Assembly: GCA_029553955.1 (NCBI GenBank)
Contig: JAKPJZ010000256.1
Location: 1-64,000, forward strand
Source of the DNA: Chloroflexota bacterium
Lineage (GTDB): Bacteria > Chloroflexota > Anaerolineae > SpSt-313
Direction: 5' to 3'
Length of the DNA: 64,000 nt
Position 1 is the first letter of the stretch; each line of letters begins with the position of its first letter. Below, one piece after another: positions 18,257 to 25,946 of this stretch. A program made the position numbers and the translations under genes. The notes beneath the pieces are model-generated. The model was not told the origin of the DNA, did no database searches, and saw nothing but the letters and a program-made list of their open reading frames with translations.

Positions 18257-19042
18257 CTAACCTATCTTGCTGACGCCTGCTAGCCTGCCGTACTCGTGAC
18301 TGGGGATGACGAGATCGGCAAGACCGATCACTCGTTTGGTGCTCTCATACAGTGCCACCGGGTTGATGTGTGAGGCGCCGATGGTGAATGAGTAGCCCCT
18401 TTGCTTGAACTCCTCAGGCGGATCGAAATTCTCCTGCTGGCAGCAGAACCCGGTGACGATGGCCAGGCCCTGAGCGGTCCGCACCGCGACGGACTGGCCG
18501 CCGGCAGAGTGGCCTGGAGTCAAGAGGAGCTCCATGTGGTCATCAATCCTCGTGTCTCCTGCGACGACCTCCCAACGCACCCCATCGAGCAAATCGGCAT
18601 AGTCTGCCGGCAAACGCGGCCTGGCATACGGGAATGGATGGTGCGCCTCTTCAAGCTCGGCGCGCTGGATGATGGCTTTGGCCCTGGGAAACCGGCGGAG
18701 ATTGGCGATGTGGTCGTGGTGCGCATGCGTCACGATCACATAGTCGATATCACCCACTTCCAGACCCAACTTGTGCAGCGCTTGATCCAGTGTCTGTATG
18801 TGCACCGACTGCAAGCCTTTGGCGGCGAACCGTTCAGCCGTGATGCCAGCGTCGATCAGATATCTTTCCCTGGGGCCCTCCACGTACCAGGTGTAGTGAC
18901 AGTCGCGTATGCGCTCTTCGCTCGACATCGGTAGCATCCAGTGAAGGTGCGCCCTGGGAAAGTTCTCTACGGTGCACAAGGGCAATGGATGAATCGCGTA
19001 CGTGCCAAAGTCGGGTGCCATGGGACAGGTCCATTTCCTCAT
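18257..19042 (-). CDS. metallo-beta-lactamase-fold hydrolase (lactonase-like)
   Basis: Zn-dependent hydrolase of the MBL superfamily, 261 residues from ATG at 19042. The metal motif H-A-H-H-D-H is at 106-111 (VTHAHHDH), with LLTPGHSAGG and a late IPSHEYGR histidine. The N-terminal strand-rich domain and length resemble N-acyl-homoserine lactonases and related lactonases. A TTG at 19081 would add 13 residues but has no ribosome site. It is followed on the same strand upstream by an IclR regulator 47 bp away, and faces the catabolic block convergently. Lactone or thioester hydrolysis is plausible; substrate unknown. Confidence 0.8.
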   Translation of the reverse strand: MRKWTCPMAPDFGTYAIHPLPLCTVENFPRAHLHWMLPMSSEERIRDCHYTWYVEGPRERYLIDAGITAERFAAKGLQSVHIQTLDQALHKLGLEVGDIDYVIVTHAHHDHIANLRRFPRAKAIIQRAELEEAHHPFPYARPRLPADYADLLDGVRWEVVAGDTRIDDHMELLLTPGHSAGGQSVAVRTAQGLAIVTGFCCQQENFDPPEEFKQRGYSFTIGASHINPVALYESTKRVIGLADLVIPSHEYGRLAGVSKIG

Positions 19043-19089
19043 CAACTGTCTTCTTGCGACGCTTGCAGAACACGGTGACAAGAAGGAGG

Positions 19090-19851
19090 CTATGCTATGC
19101 TCGCGCCCAGAATCGAGCTGATCTTCTTGGCTCTGTCCAGAACGAGAGGGCCATGTTGACAGGCCTTGTCCAGATCGAAACGAGGCATGGGGCCGGAGAC
19201 GCTGAGGCTGCCCACCACCTTCTGTTCATGGTTAAAGATGGGTGCCGACACGCCGCATATCCCGGAGGTACGTTCTCCGGCGGCCACCGAAAAGCCCTGG
19301 CTCCTGACCTGAGCCAGCTCTTGGCGCAATGAATCAATCGTGACTGCTTGGCCCCCTGCCAACACCGAAACCCCGGAGGCCTCGAACTGCCTGAGGACGG
19401 CCCCGATCTCCTCCTCAGCCATAAAGGCCAGGATGGCTCGGCCTCCCGAGCCATACCACATCTGCCGGCGTTCGCCCAGGGGCACCATCTGGCGGACTTC
19501 ATGGTGACTCGGGACGCTGCTGATGAACATTCTCTCAAAGTCCACCCTGATGGACAGGGCGCTGGTCTCGCCGGTGATAGCCTGCAGTTCGTCAAGAAAA
19601 GGCAAGCTCACCCTTTGGATGTCGAGCTGCGACAGGGACTGCAAGGCGACCCTGGCCATGGCCCCGGTGAGGCTGTATCTCCTGGTCTCGACATCCTGAT
19701 GGACCCATCCCTTGCTTTCGAGGGCCGAAAGGATGCGAAAGACGTTGTTCTTGCCCAGCCCGAGTTGGCGGCTGATCTCAGACACCCCGCACGAGCCAGC
19801 TGAGGAAGCGAGCGTATCGAGGATCTCGACGACTCTTTCGGCGGTATTCAT
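19090..19851 (-). CDS. IclR-family transcriptional regulator
   Basis: DNA-binding regulator, 253 residues. N-terminal winged helix (residues 1-70) with SEISRQLGLGKNNVFRILSALE as recognition region, seen here as ISRQLGLGKNNVFRIL; C-terminal effector domain with SGIRDGVVYVSS-type sequence replaced by VRQMVPLGERRQM and GICGVSAPIF. ATG 19851 is used; a longer frame to 19914 would run into the promoter. It is read from a consensus promoter at 19882-19911 and is followed by the hydrolase gene. IclR proteins often control aromatic or acid catabolism from adjacent loci. Confidence 0.9.
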   Translation of the reverse strand: MNTAERVVEILDTLASSAGSCGVSEISRQLGLGKNNVFRILSALESKGWVHQDVETRRYSLTGAMARVALQSLSQLDIQRVSLPFLDELQAITGETSALSIRVDFERMFISSVPSHHEVRQMVPLGERRQMWYGSGGRAILAFMAEEEIGAVLRQFEASGVSVLAGGQAVTIDSLRQELAQVRSQGFSVAAGERTSGICGVSAPIFNHEQKVVGSLSVSGPMPRFDLDKACQHGPLVLDRAKKISSILGASIA

Positions 19852-19881
19852 TTGTGAAGCACCTACCCAGTTTTTGACCAT

Positions 19882-19911
19882 ATTATACAATGTGAGGAGG
19901 CATGCTGTCAA
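19882..19911 (-). promoter_or_regulatory. sigma-70 promoter of the IclR gene
   Basis: On the minus strand TTGACA (19906-19911), 18-nt spacer, TATAAT (19882-19887), 30 bp before the chosen ATG. Both hexamers are perfect consensus. Confidence 0.85.
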
Positions 19912-19938
19912 CACCGAGAGCCGTGACGCCTTGCCTAT

Positions 19939-19966
19939 TTGACAGCGGCGCCGGCTTGACTATACT
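19939..19966 (+). promoter_or_regulatory. promoter of tRNA-Met
   Basis: TTGACA (19939-19944), 16-nt spacer, TATACT (19961-19966), about 60 bp before the tRNA. Confidence 0.8.
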
Positions 19967-20028
19967 ACGGCCTGCAAGGAACTCAGCGCCGAGGCGATAA
20001 GTTCCTGTAGCGGAGTCGTTTCACTCGT

Positions 20029-20103
20029 GGCGGCGTAGCTCAGCGGCAGAGCAGGGGACTCATAAGCCCTTGGTCGACAGTTCAAGTCTGTCCGCCGCCA
20101 CCA
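20029..20103 (+). tRNA. tRNA-Met (CAT), elongator-type
   Basis: Acceptor arm GGCGGCG (20029-20035) pairs with CGCCGCC (20093-20099). The anticodon loop CTCATAA has CAT, the T-loop is TTCAAGT, and CCA is encoded at 20101-20103. Position 1 pairs with 72, so this is not the initiator. A tRNA-Ile2 with CAT that is later modified cannot be excluded. Confidence 0.9.
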
Positions 20104-20179
20104 ATCTGTGTGCAGTTCGAGGCAGGCCTCCCGCTACCGGCTGGTAGTGTGGAGGCTTTGTGCTTTCTGGCCTGGGGGC

Positions 20180-21073
20180 TCAGGGCAGGAGGCCGGCCTC
20201 GGCCAGGGTGGCGCGCAGGCGGGCCTGCTCATGCTCGCCCAGCGGCAGGAGCGGCAGGCGCACGGGGCCGCCGTAGAGGCCGGTCAGCTCGCAGGCATAC
20301 TTGAGCCCGGCGATGCCGTAGCCGCTGGTGACGGCGGCGTTGGGCGCCATCAGGCGGTACTGCAGGGCGCGCGCCTCCGCGAGCTTGCCCGCCTTCGTCA
20401 GCTTGTAGAGCTCTACCGTCTGCGCCGGCGCGATGTTGGCCAGGGCGCAGACGCCGCCCGAGGCGCCCAGGCACAGCGCCGCGAAGAGAAAGCTGGCCGA
20501 GCCCGCCAGCACTTGAAAGCCCGGCCGCGCCTGGCGCAGCATGTCGCCATACTTGGGCATCGATCCGCTCGAGTCTTTCATGCCGATGATGTTGGGGTGC
20601 TGCGAGAGCCTGGCCACGGCGTCGACGCTGATGTCGATGCCGGTGTAGGCGGGCATGGTGTAGATGGCGATGGGGATGGGGCTGGCGTCGGCCACGGCCT
20701 GGTAAAAGGCGGTGAAGGCGGCCGCATCCATCTTGGGCTTGTAGTAGTTCGGGGTGACGACCAGCGCGGCGTGCGCCCCCAACTCGGCCGCGCGGCGCGT
20801 GAGGGCGATGGTGTGGCGCGCGCTCTCGCAGCCGGTGCCGGCGATACAGAGCTTGCCGGGCGCGATGTGGCGGCCCACCGTCTCAAGCACGGCGAGCTTT
20901 TCGGCCTCGCTGAGGAAGGGGAACTCGCCGTTGGAGCCAAGGACGACATAGCCGGCGACGCCGGTCGTGTTCCAGAAGGCCAGGTTCGCCGCGAGCTTGT
21001 CGAGCGCGAGCTCGCCTGCGGCGTCGAACGGCGTGGGGATGGGGGGAAAGACCCCGGCAAGGGATACGGCCAT
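20180..21073 (-). CDS. dihydrodipicolinate synthase/N-acetylneuraminate lyase family aldolase
   Basis: Class I aldolase of the DapA/NanA superfamily, 297 residues from ATG 21073 (GAGGTG upstream). The Schiff-base lysine lies in GMKDSSG and the catalytic tyrosine in IYTMPAYTG. GSNGEFPFLS replaces the pyruvate-binding GTTGE, suggesting it may not be the true DapA but a related keto-acid aldolase. The gene lies alone between the two tRNA-Met genes. It could be a general lysine-pathway enzyme or part of sugar-acid catabolism; the altered GTTGE favours the latter. Confidence 0.85.
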   Translation of the reverse strand: MAVSLAGVFPPIPTPFDAAGELALDKLAANLAFWNTTGVAGYVVLGSNGEFPFLSEAEKLAVLETVGRHIAPGKLCIAGTGCESARHTIALTRRAAELGAHAALVVTPNYYKPKMDAAAFTAFYQAVADASPIPIAIYTMPAYTGIDISVDAVARLSQHPNIIGMKDSSGSMPKYGDMLRQARPGFQVLAGSASFLFAALCLGASGGVCALANIAPAQTVELYKLTKAGKLAEARALQYRLMAPNAAVTSGYGIAGLKYACELTGLYGGPVRLPLLPLGEHEQARLRATLAEAGLLP

Positions 21074-21239
21074 CGCTTTCACCTCGTGGGCTGTTGGCAA
21101 TCCTGGCCACTATTCTACAGCATTTGCCGCGACTCCCCAACTGCGCACCACTTGCCACTGCAAACAGATGCTGCCCTGCGAACGGACGCTGCCGGAATCG
21201 AAGAGCGCCCGAACTTGAGAGGTCGGGCGCTCGTCTAGG

Positions 21240-21311
21240 TAGCGGGGCCAGGATTCGAACCTGGGACCTTTGGGTTATGAGCCCAACGAGCTGCCGCTGC
21301 TCCACCCCGCA
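21240..21311 (-). tRNA. initiator tRNA-fMet (CAT)
   Basis: The minus strand folds to a tRNA with stem GCGGGG/CCCCGC and an unpaired position 1-72 (U-U). The anticodon stem has three G-C pairs, TTGGGCTCATAACCCAA, and anticodon CAT. The 1-72 mismatch and the GGG/CCC stem are initiator hallmarks. CCA is not encoded (ACCT follows). Confidence 0.88.
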
Positions 21312-21570
21312 ACGTGTGTGCTCTGCCCGCCCACGCAAAACGCCCGGCGGATGACCGGGCGCCCAGGCGAGCACCATCGTTTGACAGCGGGGATTATACC
21401 AGATTCGGCGGAGGCTGTCAAATGGGCGAACAGGCCAACCGCCGATCAGCCACAAGACCGTGCTTCCAGTGGCAGAAGCTCGTCGAAGGGGCCAGGGAAT
21501 CCCGGTGACCGCAAAGAAGTTGAACCGGATGAGATCTCCCAAGGTAGAGGACCCCTGTCGATGGATCCCC
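21312..21570. other. intergenic region upstream of tRNA-fMet and downstream of the LysR gene
   Basis: Apart from the tRNA-fMet promoter at 21393-21421 nothing specific is seen. Confidence 0.4.
21393..21421 (-). promoter_or_regulatory. promoter of tRNA-fMet
   Basis: Minus strand TTGACA (21416-21421), 17-nt spacer, TATAAT (21393-21398). A full consensus promoter about 80 bp ahead of the tRNA. Confidence 0.88.
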
Positions 21571-22476
21571 TCACGAGGCGGACCGGGCTCGAGTTACTGC
21601 AACGTGGAGCCTTGTACAAGCCACAAACTGCTTTGCCGCTTCCGATAACTCGGCGCCTTTCAGGTAGCATAGATCAATGTGCGAGCGGACAGTCGGAGAG
21701 GTATCCACGATGACAACCCTCGGATTTGCGACGTAGAGCGCGAGCTGTTTCATCATTATGGCGACTCCCATGCCCTTGGTCACCATGTCGATGAGGTTCT
21801 CGAACTTGTCGTCAGTGTCGGCTACTTTGGGCTCAAAGCCGCTCTGCCGGCAGGCGTCCATGCACAGTCTGTACAGAGGCTTGTGCTTATCCGACAGCAG
21901 AAAACGCTCATTCGCCAGTTGTTCCAGCGCGATGACCTTCTGCCTCGCCAGGCGGTGGGTGGTCGGCAGGACGACGACCAGGCCGTCGGAGGCGTATGGC
22001 ACCTTGGTGAGGTCGTCGTCAGTCTCAGTTGTAGTGCGAACAAAAGCAAGCTCCACCTTCCTTTGCCGGAGCATTGCCCTCAGTTCTTCGGAAGTAGCCC
22101 GCACGACGCGAATGGTCGATTGGGGCCGGCTCCTCCTAAAATCGCCCAAAACGGCCGTGATATGGTACTGCGCCAGGGCACGTATGGAACCCAGTGTCAG
22201 CACGTCGCGATCGGTGGCCTGGTTGGCCTGTAACACGGCGGCGTACTCGTCCTGAAGCGCCACGATCTGCCTGGCATAAGGCAGCAACAATTCGCCGAAC
22301 TTGGTGATCTCCACCCGGCGCGAAGTGCGGTCAAACAGGCGAACGCCCAGTTCCCGTTCGGTGCTCTTGATGCGCTTGGACAGGGTTGACTGCGAGCAGA
22401 AAAGCGCGCTCGCGGCTTTTGCGAAACTGCGGGTCTGCGCCAGAACGATGAATTCCCTCAAGCGGTCGATATCCAT
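21571..22476 (-). CDS. LysR-type transcriptional regulator
   Basis: 301-residue LysR regulator with N-terminal winged helix-turn-helix (FAKAASALFCSQSTLSKRIK within residues 18-37) and a C-terminal substrate-binding domain. It is transcribed divergently from the short UGSC selenoprotein gene at 22619, with 142 bp between them containing a 6-3-6 palindrome (22499-22513) and a -10 box. By LysR rule it probably activates the divergent operon in response to a pathway metabolite and represses itself. Confidence 0.9.
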   Translation of the reverse strand: MDIDRLREFIVLAQTRSFAKAASALFCSQSTLSKRIKSTERELGVRLFDRTSRRVEITKFGELLLPYARQIVALQDEYAAVLQANQATDRDVLTLGSIRALAQYHITAVLGDFRRSRPQSTIRVVRATSEELRAMLRQRKVELAFVRTTTETDDDLTKVPYASDGLVVVLPTTHRLARQKVIALEQLANERFLLSDKHKPLYRLCMDACRQSGFEPKVADTDDKFENLIDMVTKGMGVAIMMKQLALYVANPRVVIVDTSPTVRSHIDLCYLKGAELSEAAKQFVACTRLHVAVTRARSAS

Positions 22477-22498
22477 CGGGTTTTCTGCTTTCTAGTCC

Positions 22499-22513
22499 AT
22501 TCCAGTATGGAAT
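22499..22513. promoter_or_regulatory. candidate LysR operator
   Basis: ATTCCA-GTA-TGGAAT, a perfect 6-bp inverted repeat in the divergent spacer, of the T-N11-A type favoured by LysR proteins. It lies about 45 bp upstream of the -10 box of the selenoprotein gene. Confidence 0.6.
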
Positions 22514-22556
22514 AGATCATACCAAGAATCGAAAACGTTGTCAACAGTTTTGCGTG

Positions 22557-22562
22557 TATAAT
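22557..22562 (+). promoter_or_regulatory. -10 box of the UGSC copy 2 operon
   Basis: TATAAT preceded by TG, 56 bp before ATG 22619. No -35 hexamer stands at 16-18 nt (TTGTCA at 22538 is only 13 nt away), which would fit an activator-dependent promoter. Confidence 0.55.
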
Positions 22563-22618
22563 GGTAGGAGAAGCCTGCTCAAGTACACCAGCTCAATCCT
22601 CAGGCAAAGGAATCGCGT

Positions 22619-23161
22619 ATGGAAGGAAGAACCATCACCGTACTTGACCCGGTATCAAGGCCGAAATCGGCAAGAACGAGCCTGAACCCCCGGCCGAAGG
22701 ACCTCGTGGGTCTGCGAGTCGGCTTGCTGGACAACACAAAGCCGAATTTCACGCTGTTCCTAGATAGGGTCGAGGAACTGTTGATGAGCGAGTACAAGGT
22801 CGCCTCGGTGATCAGGTACACGAAACCGGGCAGGACGGAGCCACTCAGTCCCCAGGTCATTGCCCAGATCAAAGGACAGTGTGACATCGTGATCACCGGC
22901 TTGGGCGATTGAGGGAGCTGCACATCGTGGAGTCTCCACGACACGGTTGACCTCGAGAAGAACGGCGTTCCGACGATCATGGTGACGACGACGGCGTTCA
23001 GCAGCCTGGCGAGGATGGAAGCCAAGTCGTTTGGGCTGCCCGATGCAGCGCTTCTGGTGGTGCCTCATCCGGTCGGAGCAGGTCAGACCCCAGAGATGGT
23101 GAAGATAAAAGCTACGAATGCCATGGCCAAGCTGGTACAACTGATGACGGACCGGGGTTGA
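22619..23161 (+). CDS. UGSC-family selenoprotein, stand-alone short form (copy 2; in-frame UGA at 22910-22912)
   Basis: The frame from ATG 22619 (AAAGGA upstream) meets TGA at 22910-22912 and continues to TGA 23159-23161, giving 180 residues with Sec98. The motif is D-U-G-S-C-T, the exact UGSC signature, followed seventeen residues later by G-V-P-T-I-M. The N-terminal half has LVGLRVGLLDNTKPN and the C-terminal half LVVPHPVGAGQ. After the UGA stands the best SECIS candidate of the window (22925-22941). The partner domain, fused in the other copies, is here the next gene 51 bp downstream. It is probably LysR-controlled. A role as a thiol/selenol redox or carrier subunit is inferred. Confidence 0.88.
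22910..22941 (+). promoter_or_regulatory. candidate bacterial SECIS element of UGSC copy 2
   Basis: TGA 22910-22912, then a perfect 7-bp stem TCGTGGA (22925-22931) / TCCACGA (22935-22941) with loop GTC, loop start 19 nt after the UGA. The loop and closing pairs (GGA-GUC-UCC) resemble the E. coli fdhF apical hairpin with its G-G-U-C. Confidence 0.8.
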
Positions 23162-23212
23162 TGTCGCTGGCTTGGCGCTGCTATCTCGACCACAGGGCGG
23201 AAAAGGCGGATC

Positions 23213-24280
23213 ATGACGAGCGATGCGCTCCAGTCTGACAGAATCGTTCTGCCAGACGAACTCGAAGAGATCGAAGACAGATTCTATCGCGACGGGTGTA
23301 CCGACGGCCTGCCCATCGTCCCGCCCACGCCCGAGCGGGTGATGAAGATGATCGAGTACAACAGACTCGATCCCAAGCAGGTTATCGCAACCATCCCGCC
23401 CCAGGGCGGCCAAGCCACCGTGGAAAAAATCGCCATCAACGCCGTGATGGCGGGCTGCCGGCCGGAGTACCTGCCGGTGCTGATCGCGGCGGTGGAGGCC
23501 ATGACGAGCGAGGGGTTCGACCTGTTCGGCGTTCAGGCTACGACCCATCCTTGTGCCATGCTGACCCTCATCAACGGCCCGATTGCCAAAAAGCTCGACA
23601 TCAACTCGGGTGCCGGGGCCATGGGGCCGGGTTGGCGAGCCAACGCCACGATCGGCAGAGCCGTCCGGCTTACCCTGCTGAACATCGGCGGCGCCCGTCC
23701 GGGCAGTGTTGACAAGGCAACCCAGGGAACGCCGGCGAAATTCAGTTTCTGTTTCGCCGAGAACGAGGATGCCAGCCCCTGGGAGCCGTTCCATGTGGAG
23801 AGGGGCTTCAAGCCGACCGACAGCACGGTGACCGTCCTCGGGTTGGAAGGCCCCCATGATATCAACGGGCAGGATGCCTCCAAGGCAACGAGCTTTTTGC
23901 GGATCGTTGCCGGCAGCATCATGGCTCCGGGATCCTCGAACTTTCGCTTTGTGACGGGATCGGATCTCGTCATCTGCATCGGACCGGAGCACGCAGCGCT
24001 CGTCGCGAGAGACGGCCTGACGAAAGACGATATCAGAGAGTATCTCTTCCGTACCGCCCGAGTGCCGCTAGAGTTCACGACTGAGGAGAACCTCGCTTCG
24101 CGCAAGCGAACGCCGGCGCAGTACGGGGATTTCGGCGACCAGCCGATTCCAATCGTGCTGAGCAAGGAGAACATCCTGATTGTCGTAGTGGGTGGCGCGG
24201 GGCTGCACTCCACCTGGATGCCCTCGTGGGGCGGTCCCAAGCACCGGGCCGTTACCAAGCTGATCCGCACGCCGGACTAG
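23213..24280 (+). CDS. UGSC-partner domain protein (stand-alone)
   Basis: 355-residue protein of the domain that is fused behind the UGSC segment in copies 1, 3 and 4. Shared blocks are DGLPIVPPTPERV near residue 30, GCRPEYLPVLIAAVEAM near 85, INGPIAKKLDINSG, MGPGWRANATIGRAVRL, FCFAENEDASPWEPFHVERGF and a C-terminal ILIVVVGGAG. No known catalytic motif was recognised. ATG 23213 lies 51 bp after the selenoprotein. The occurrence as fusion and as neighbours implies that both parts form one enzyme. It may bind the substrate while the UGSC part supplies Sec chemistry (inference). Confidence 0.8.
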   Translation: MTSDALQSDRIVLPDELEEIEDRFYRDGCTDGLPIVPPTPERVMKMIEYNRLDPKQVIATIPPQGGQATVEKIAINAVMAGCRPEYLPVLIAAVEAMTSEGFDLFGVQATTHPCAMLTLINGPIAKKLDINSGAGAMGPGWRANATIGRAVRLTLLNIGGARPGSVDKATQGTPAKFSFCFAENEDASPWEPFHVERGFKPTDSTVTVLGLEGPHDINGQDASKATSFLRIVAGSIMAPGSSNFRFVTGSDLVICIGPEHAALVARDGLTKDDIREYLFRTARVPLEFTTEENLASRKRTPAQYGDFGDQPIPIVLSKENILIVVVGGAGLHSTWMPSWGGPKHRAVTKLIRTPD

Positions 24281-24452
24281 TGGTTCGTCGCATTGGCTTT
24301 GATGGGCGTAGCCTAGCCACCCTTGGCCGCCCCAGGCGGCTTCGGGGGCGTCGCCGGTGGCGAATCTGGCGCCATGGCGAGGCCAAACGGGCACAAGCCG
24401 CCGGTGGCGGCCAAGGGGAGCTAGACTACGGCGGTTTGCGGACACGACCCGG
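24281..24452. repeat. core-conserved inverted-repeat element (copy A3)
   Basis: Contains GATGGGCGTAGCCTAGCC and CCTTGGCCGCCCCAGGCGG, and ends in GCGGCCAAGGGGAGCTAG and GTTTGCGGACACGACC. Its left arm resembles copy A2 and its right arm copy A1, as if two copies had recombined. Confidence 0.7.
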
Positions 24453-24510
24453 GACGCAGCCGACCCGGCGCCCAATTCGCTCACGTTTTGCCGCAAAGGA
24501 GGAGCAGAAA

Positions 24511-25758
24511 ATGAGCAAGGAGAACTGGAACAAGCTACTGAGTGATGAGTTCAACCAAGAGATCGATGAATGGGCCGCATCTCGCAACGCGCTGATTGGC
24601 GATACGGCCTTCCCCGATGGCGTGGGCAACCTCCCGAATCCCTGGGGACCACCGAGGGAGAAAGGGACGAACTCGCACTATGCGCTGTTCAATGAACTGG
24701 TCACCAAGGACTTGATCCGGCACTATTGCGACGCGATAGGCGACAAGAACCCGCTGTATCGCTGGGACGAGTATGCACGGAATACGCGCTATGGTGGCAT
24801 CATTGCGCCGAACGGCATCCTCTACTGTATCGGCGAAGCCGGCGCGGGGATGGGCAAGGTCGCGCCCGGCTTTGGCAGGAGCCTGGCCGGCGGCAGCACC
24901 TGGACGTGGTACAAAGTTATCCGGCCCGGCGACACGTTCCATGTGATGGGCACCGACATGGGCGTCACGGAAAAAAGGTCGCATCGGCAAGTCCCCTATC
25001 GCCTGTTCATTTCGATGTACCGCACCACCTACCTGAACCAGCGAGACGAAATCGTGGCCACCAGAGATCGCACTCGGGTGAATATCGTGGCCGAGAGCAG
25101 GCAAAAGACCGAGAGTGCCTTCAAGTATCGGGAACGGTATCGGTACACCCAGGAAGAACTGGACCGCATCCATCAGGGCTACTACGACGAAGATCTGAAC
25201 CGGAGAGGCGCCGAGACCCGCTTTTGGGAGGACGTTGTGGAAGGTGAGGAGATCTTCCCGGTGGTGGCAGGCCCGCTTACGGTCCTCGACTCTCACTGCA
25301 TGATGGGCGCCATGGGGCAGCAGTCGGCCTTTGGTATCAACTGGGACATGCTCAGGGACCACATCGCGGATCATGGCTGGATCGACCCGGAAACCAACGC
25401 GCCTCGTTGGCGCGCTGAAGGGCACCTGACCGACGCCTGTGGCCGGGCCACGGGGCTGAAGATGGGTGGCTACGGCTACCACGGTCAGTCGGAGGCCTTG
25501 ATGCAGAAAGCCATCCAGAACTGGATGGGCGACGATGGCTGGCTGATGGTGCAGAGCTGCAAGACCCGCCGTCCGAACTGGCATGGCGATACCACCTGGG
25601 TCAAGGGCAAGGTCACGAAAAAGTACACTTCCGAAGACGGCCAATTCCTGGTTGAGTTGGAGCTACACTGCGAGAACCAGTTGGGTGAAGTTCATCAGGA
25701 ATCGACCGCCACGGTGATTCTGCCTTCGCGAACCAGGTTCCTTTACGGCATCAAGTAG
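24511..25758 (+). CDS. double-hotdog MaoC-like (FAS1-type) acyl-CoA hydratase/dehydratase
   Basis: 415-residue protein with two hotdog-like halves. The first (about 50-190) has RHYCDAIGDKNPLYRWDEYA and IIAPNGILYCIGEAG, typical of the FAS1/MaoC dehydratase N-domain. The second (about 240-415) has FWEDVVEGEEIFPVV and TTWVKGKVTKKY. ATG 24511 follows AAAGGAGGAG. Reversible hydration of an enoyl-CoA is the likely reaction. The 3' half of a paralogue survives as a remnant at 7041-7580. It lies between the UGSC/partner pair and the second transporter operon, linking CoA-thioester chemistry to the selenoprotein. Confidence 0.85.
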   Translation: MSKENWNKLLSDEFNQEIDEWAASRNALIGDTAFPDGVGNLPNPWGPPREKGTNSHYALFNELVTKDLIRHYCDAIGDKNPLYRWDEYARNTRYGGIIAPNGILYCIGEAGAGMGKVAPGFGRSLAGGSTWTWYKVIRPGDTFHVMGTDMGVTEKRSHRQVPYRLFISMYRTTYLNQRDEIVATRDRTRVNIVAESRQKTESAFKYRERYRYTQEELDRIHQGYYDEDLNRRGAETRFWEDVVEGEEIFPVVAGPLTVLDSHCMMGAMGQQSAFGINWDMLRDHIADHGWIDPETNAPRWRAEGHLTDACGRATGLKMGGYGYHGQSEALMQKAIQNWMGDDGWLMVQSCKTRRPNWHGDTTWVKGKVTKKYTSEDGQFLVELELHCENQLGEVHQESTATVILPSRTRFLYGIK

Positions 25759-25843
25759 CATACGGCTTCGGGGGCCCAGGCATCTCCAGCGCTGTTTCCG
25801 GACTGACACCCACCATGCAATCGAGGTTGCTGCGGCGAGACGC

Positions 25844-25860
25844 GAGGAGGTTCGATGTAA
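25844..25860 (+). promoter_or_regulatory. conserved SD plus start-stop element (ATGTAA) in tctC-2 leader
   Basis: GAGGAGG (25844-25850), 4 nt, then ATG-TAA (25855-25860), about 90 bp before tctC. The same arrangement occurs at 37925-37941 before tctC-3. It may be a minimal uORF that holds ribosomes on the leader. Confidence 0.4.
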
Positions 25861-25946
25861 GGAACTCACACAATGTCAGTGCTTGTTGCTCAACTCTGGC
25901 GTCCAACCTCGACCATTTCTGAGGAAGCATCAAAGGAGGGCTCAAG

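Noticed and set aside
20108-21238. Long plus-strand frame opposite the DapA-family gene
   Set aside because: Gly/Arg/His-rich shadow; the minus-strand aldolase has the Schiff-base lysine and a ribosome site.
22538-22562. TTGTCA ... TATAAT as a complete sigma-70 promoter
   Set aside because: The spacer is only 13 nt; I list only the -10 box.
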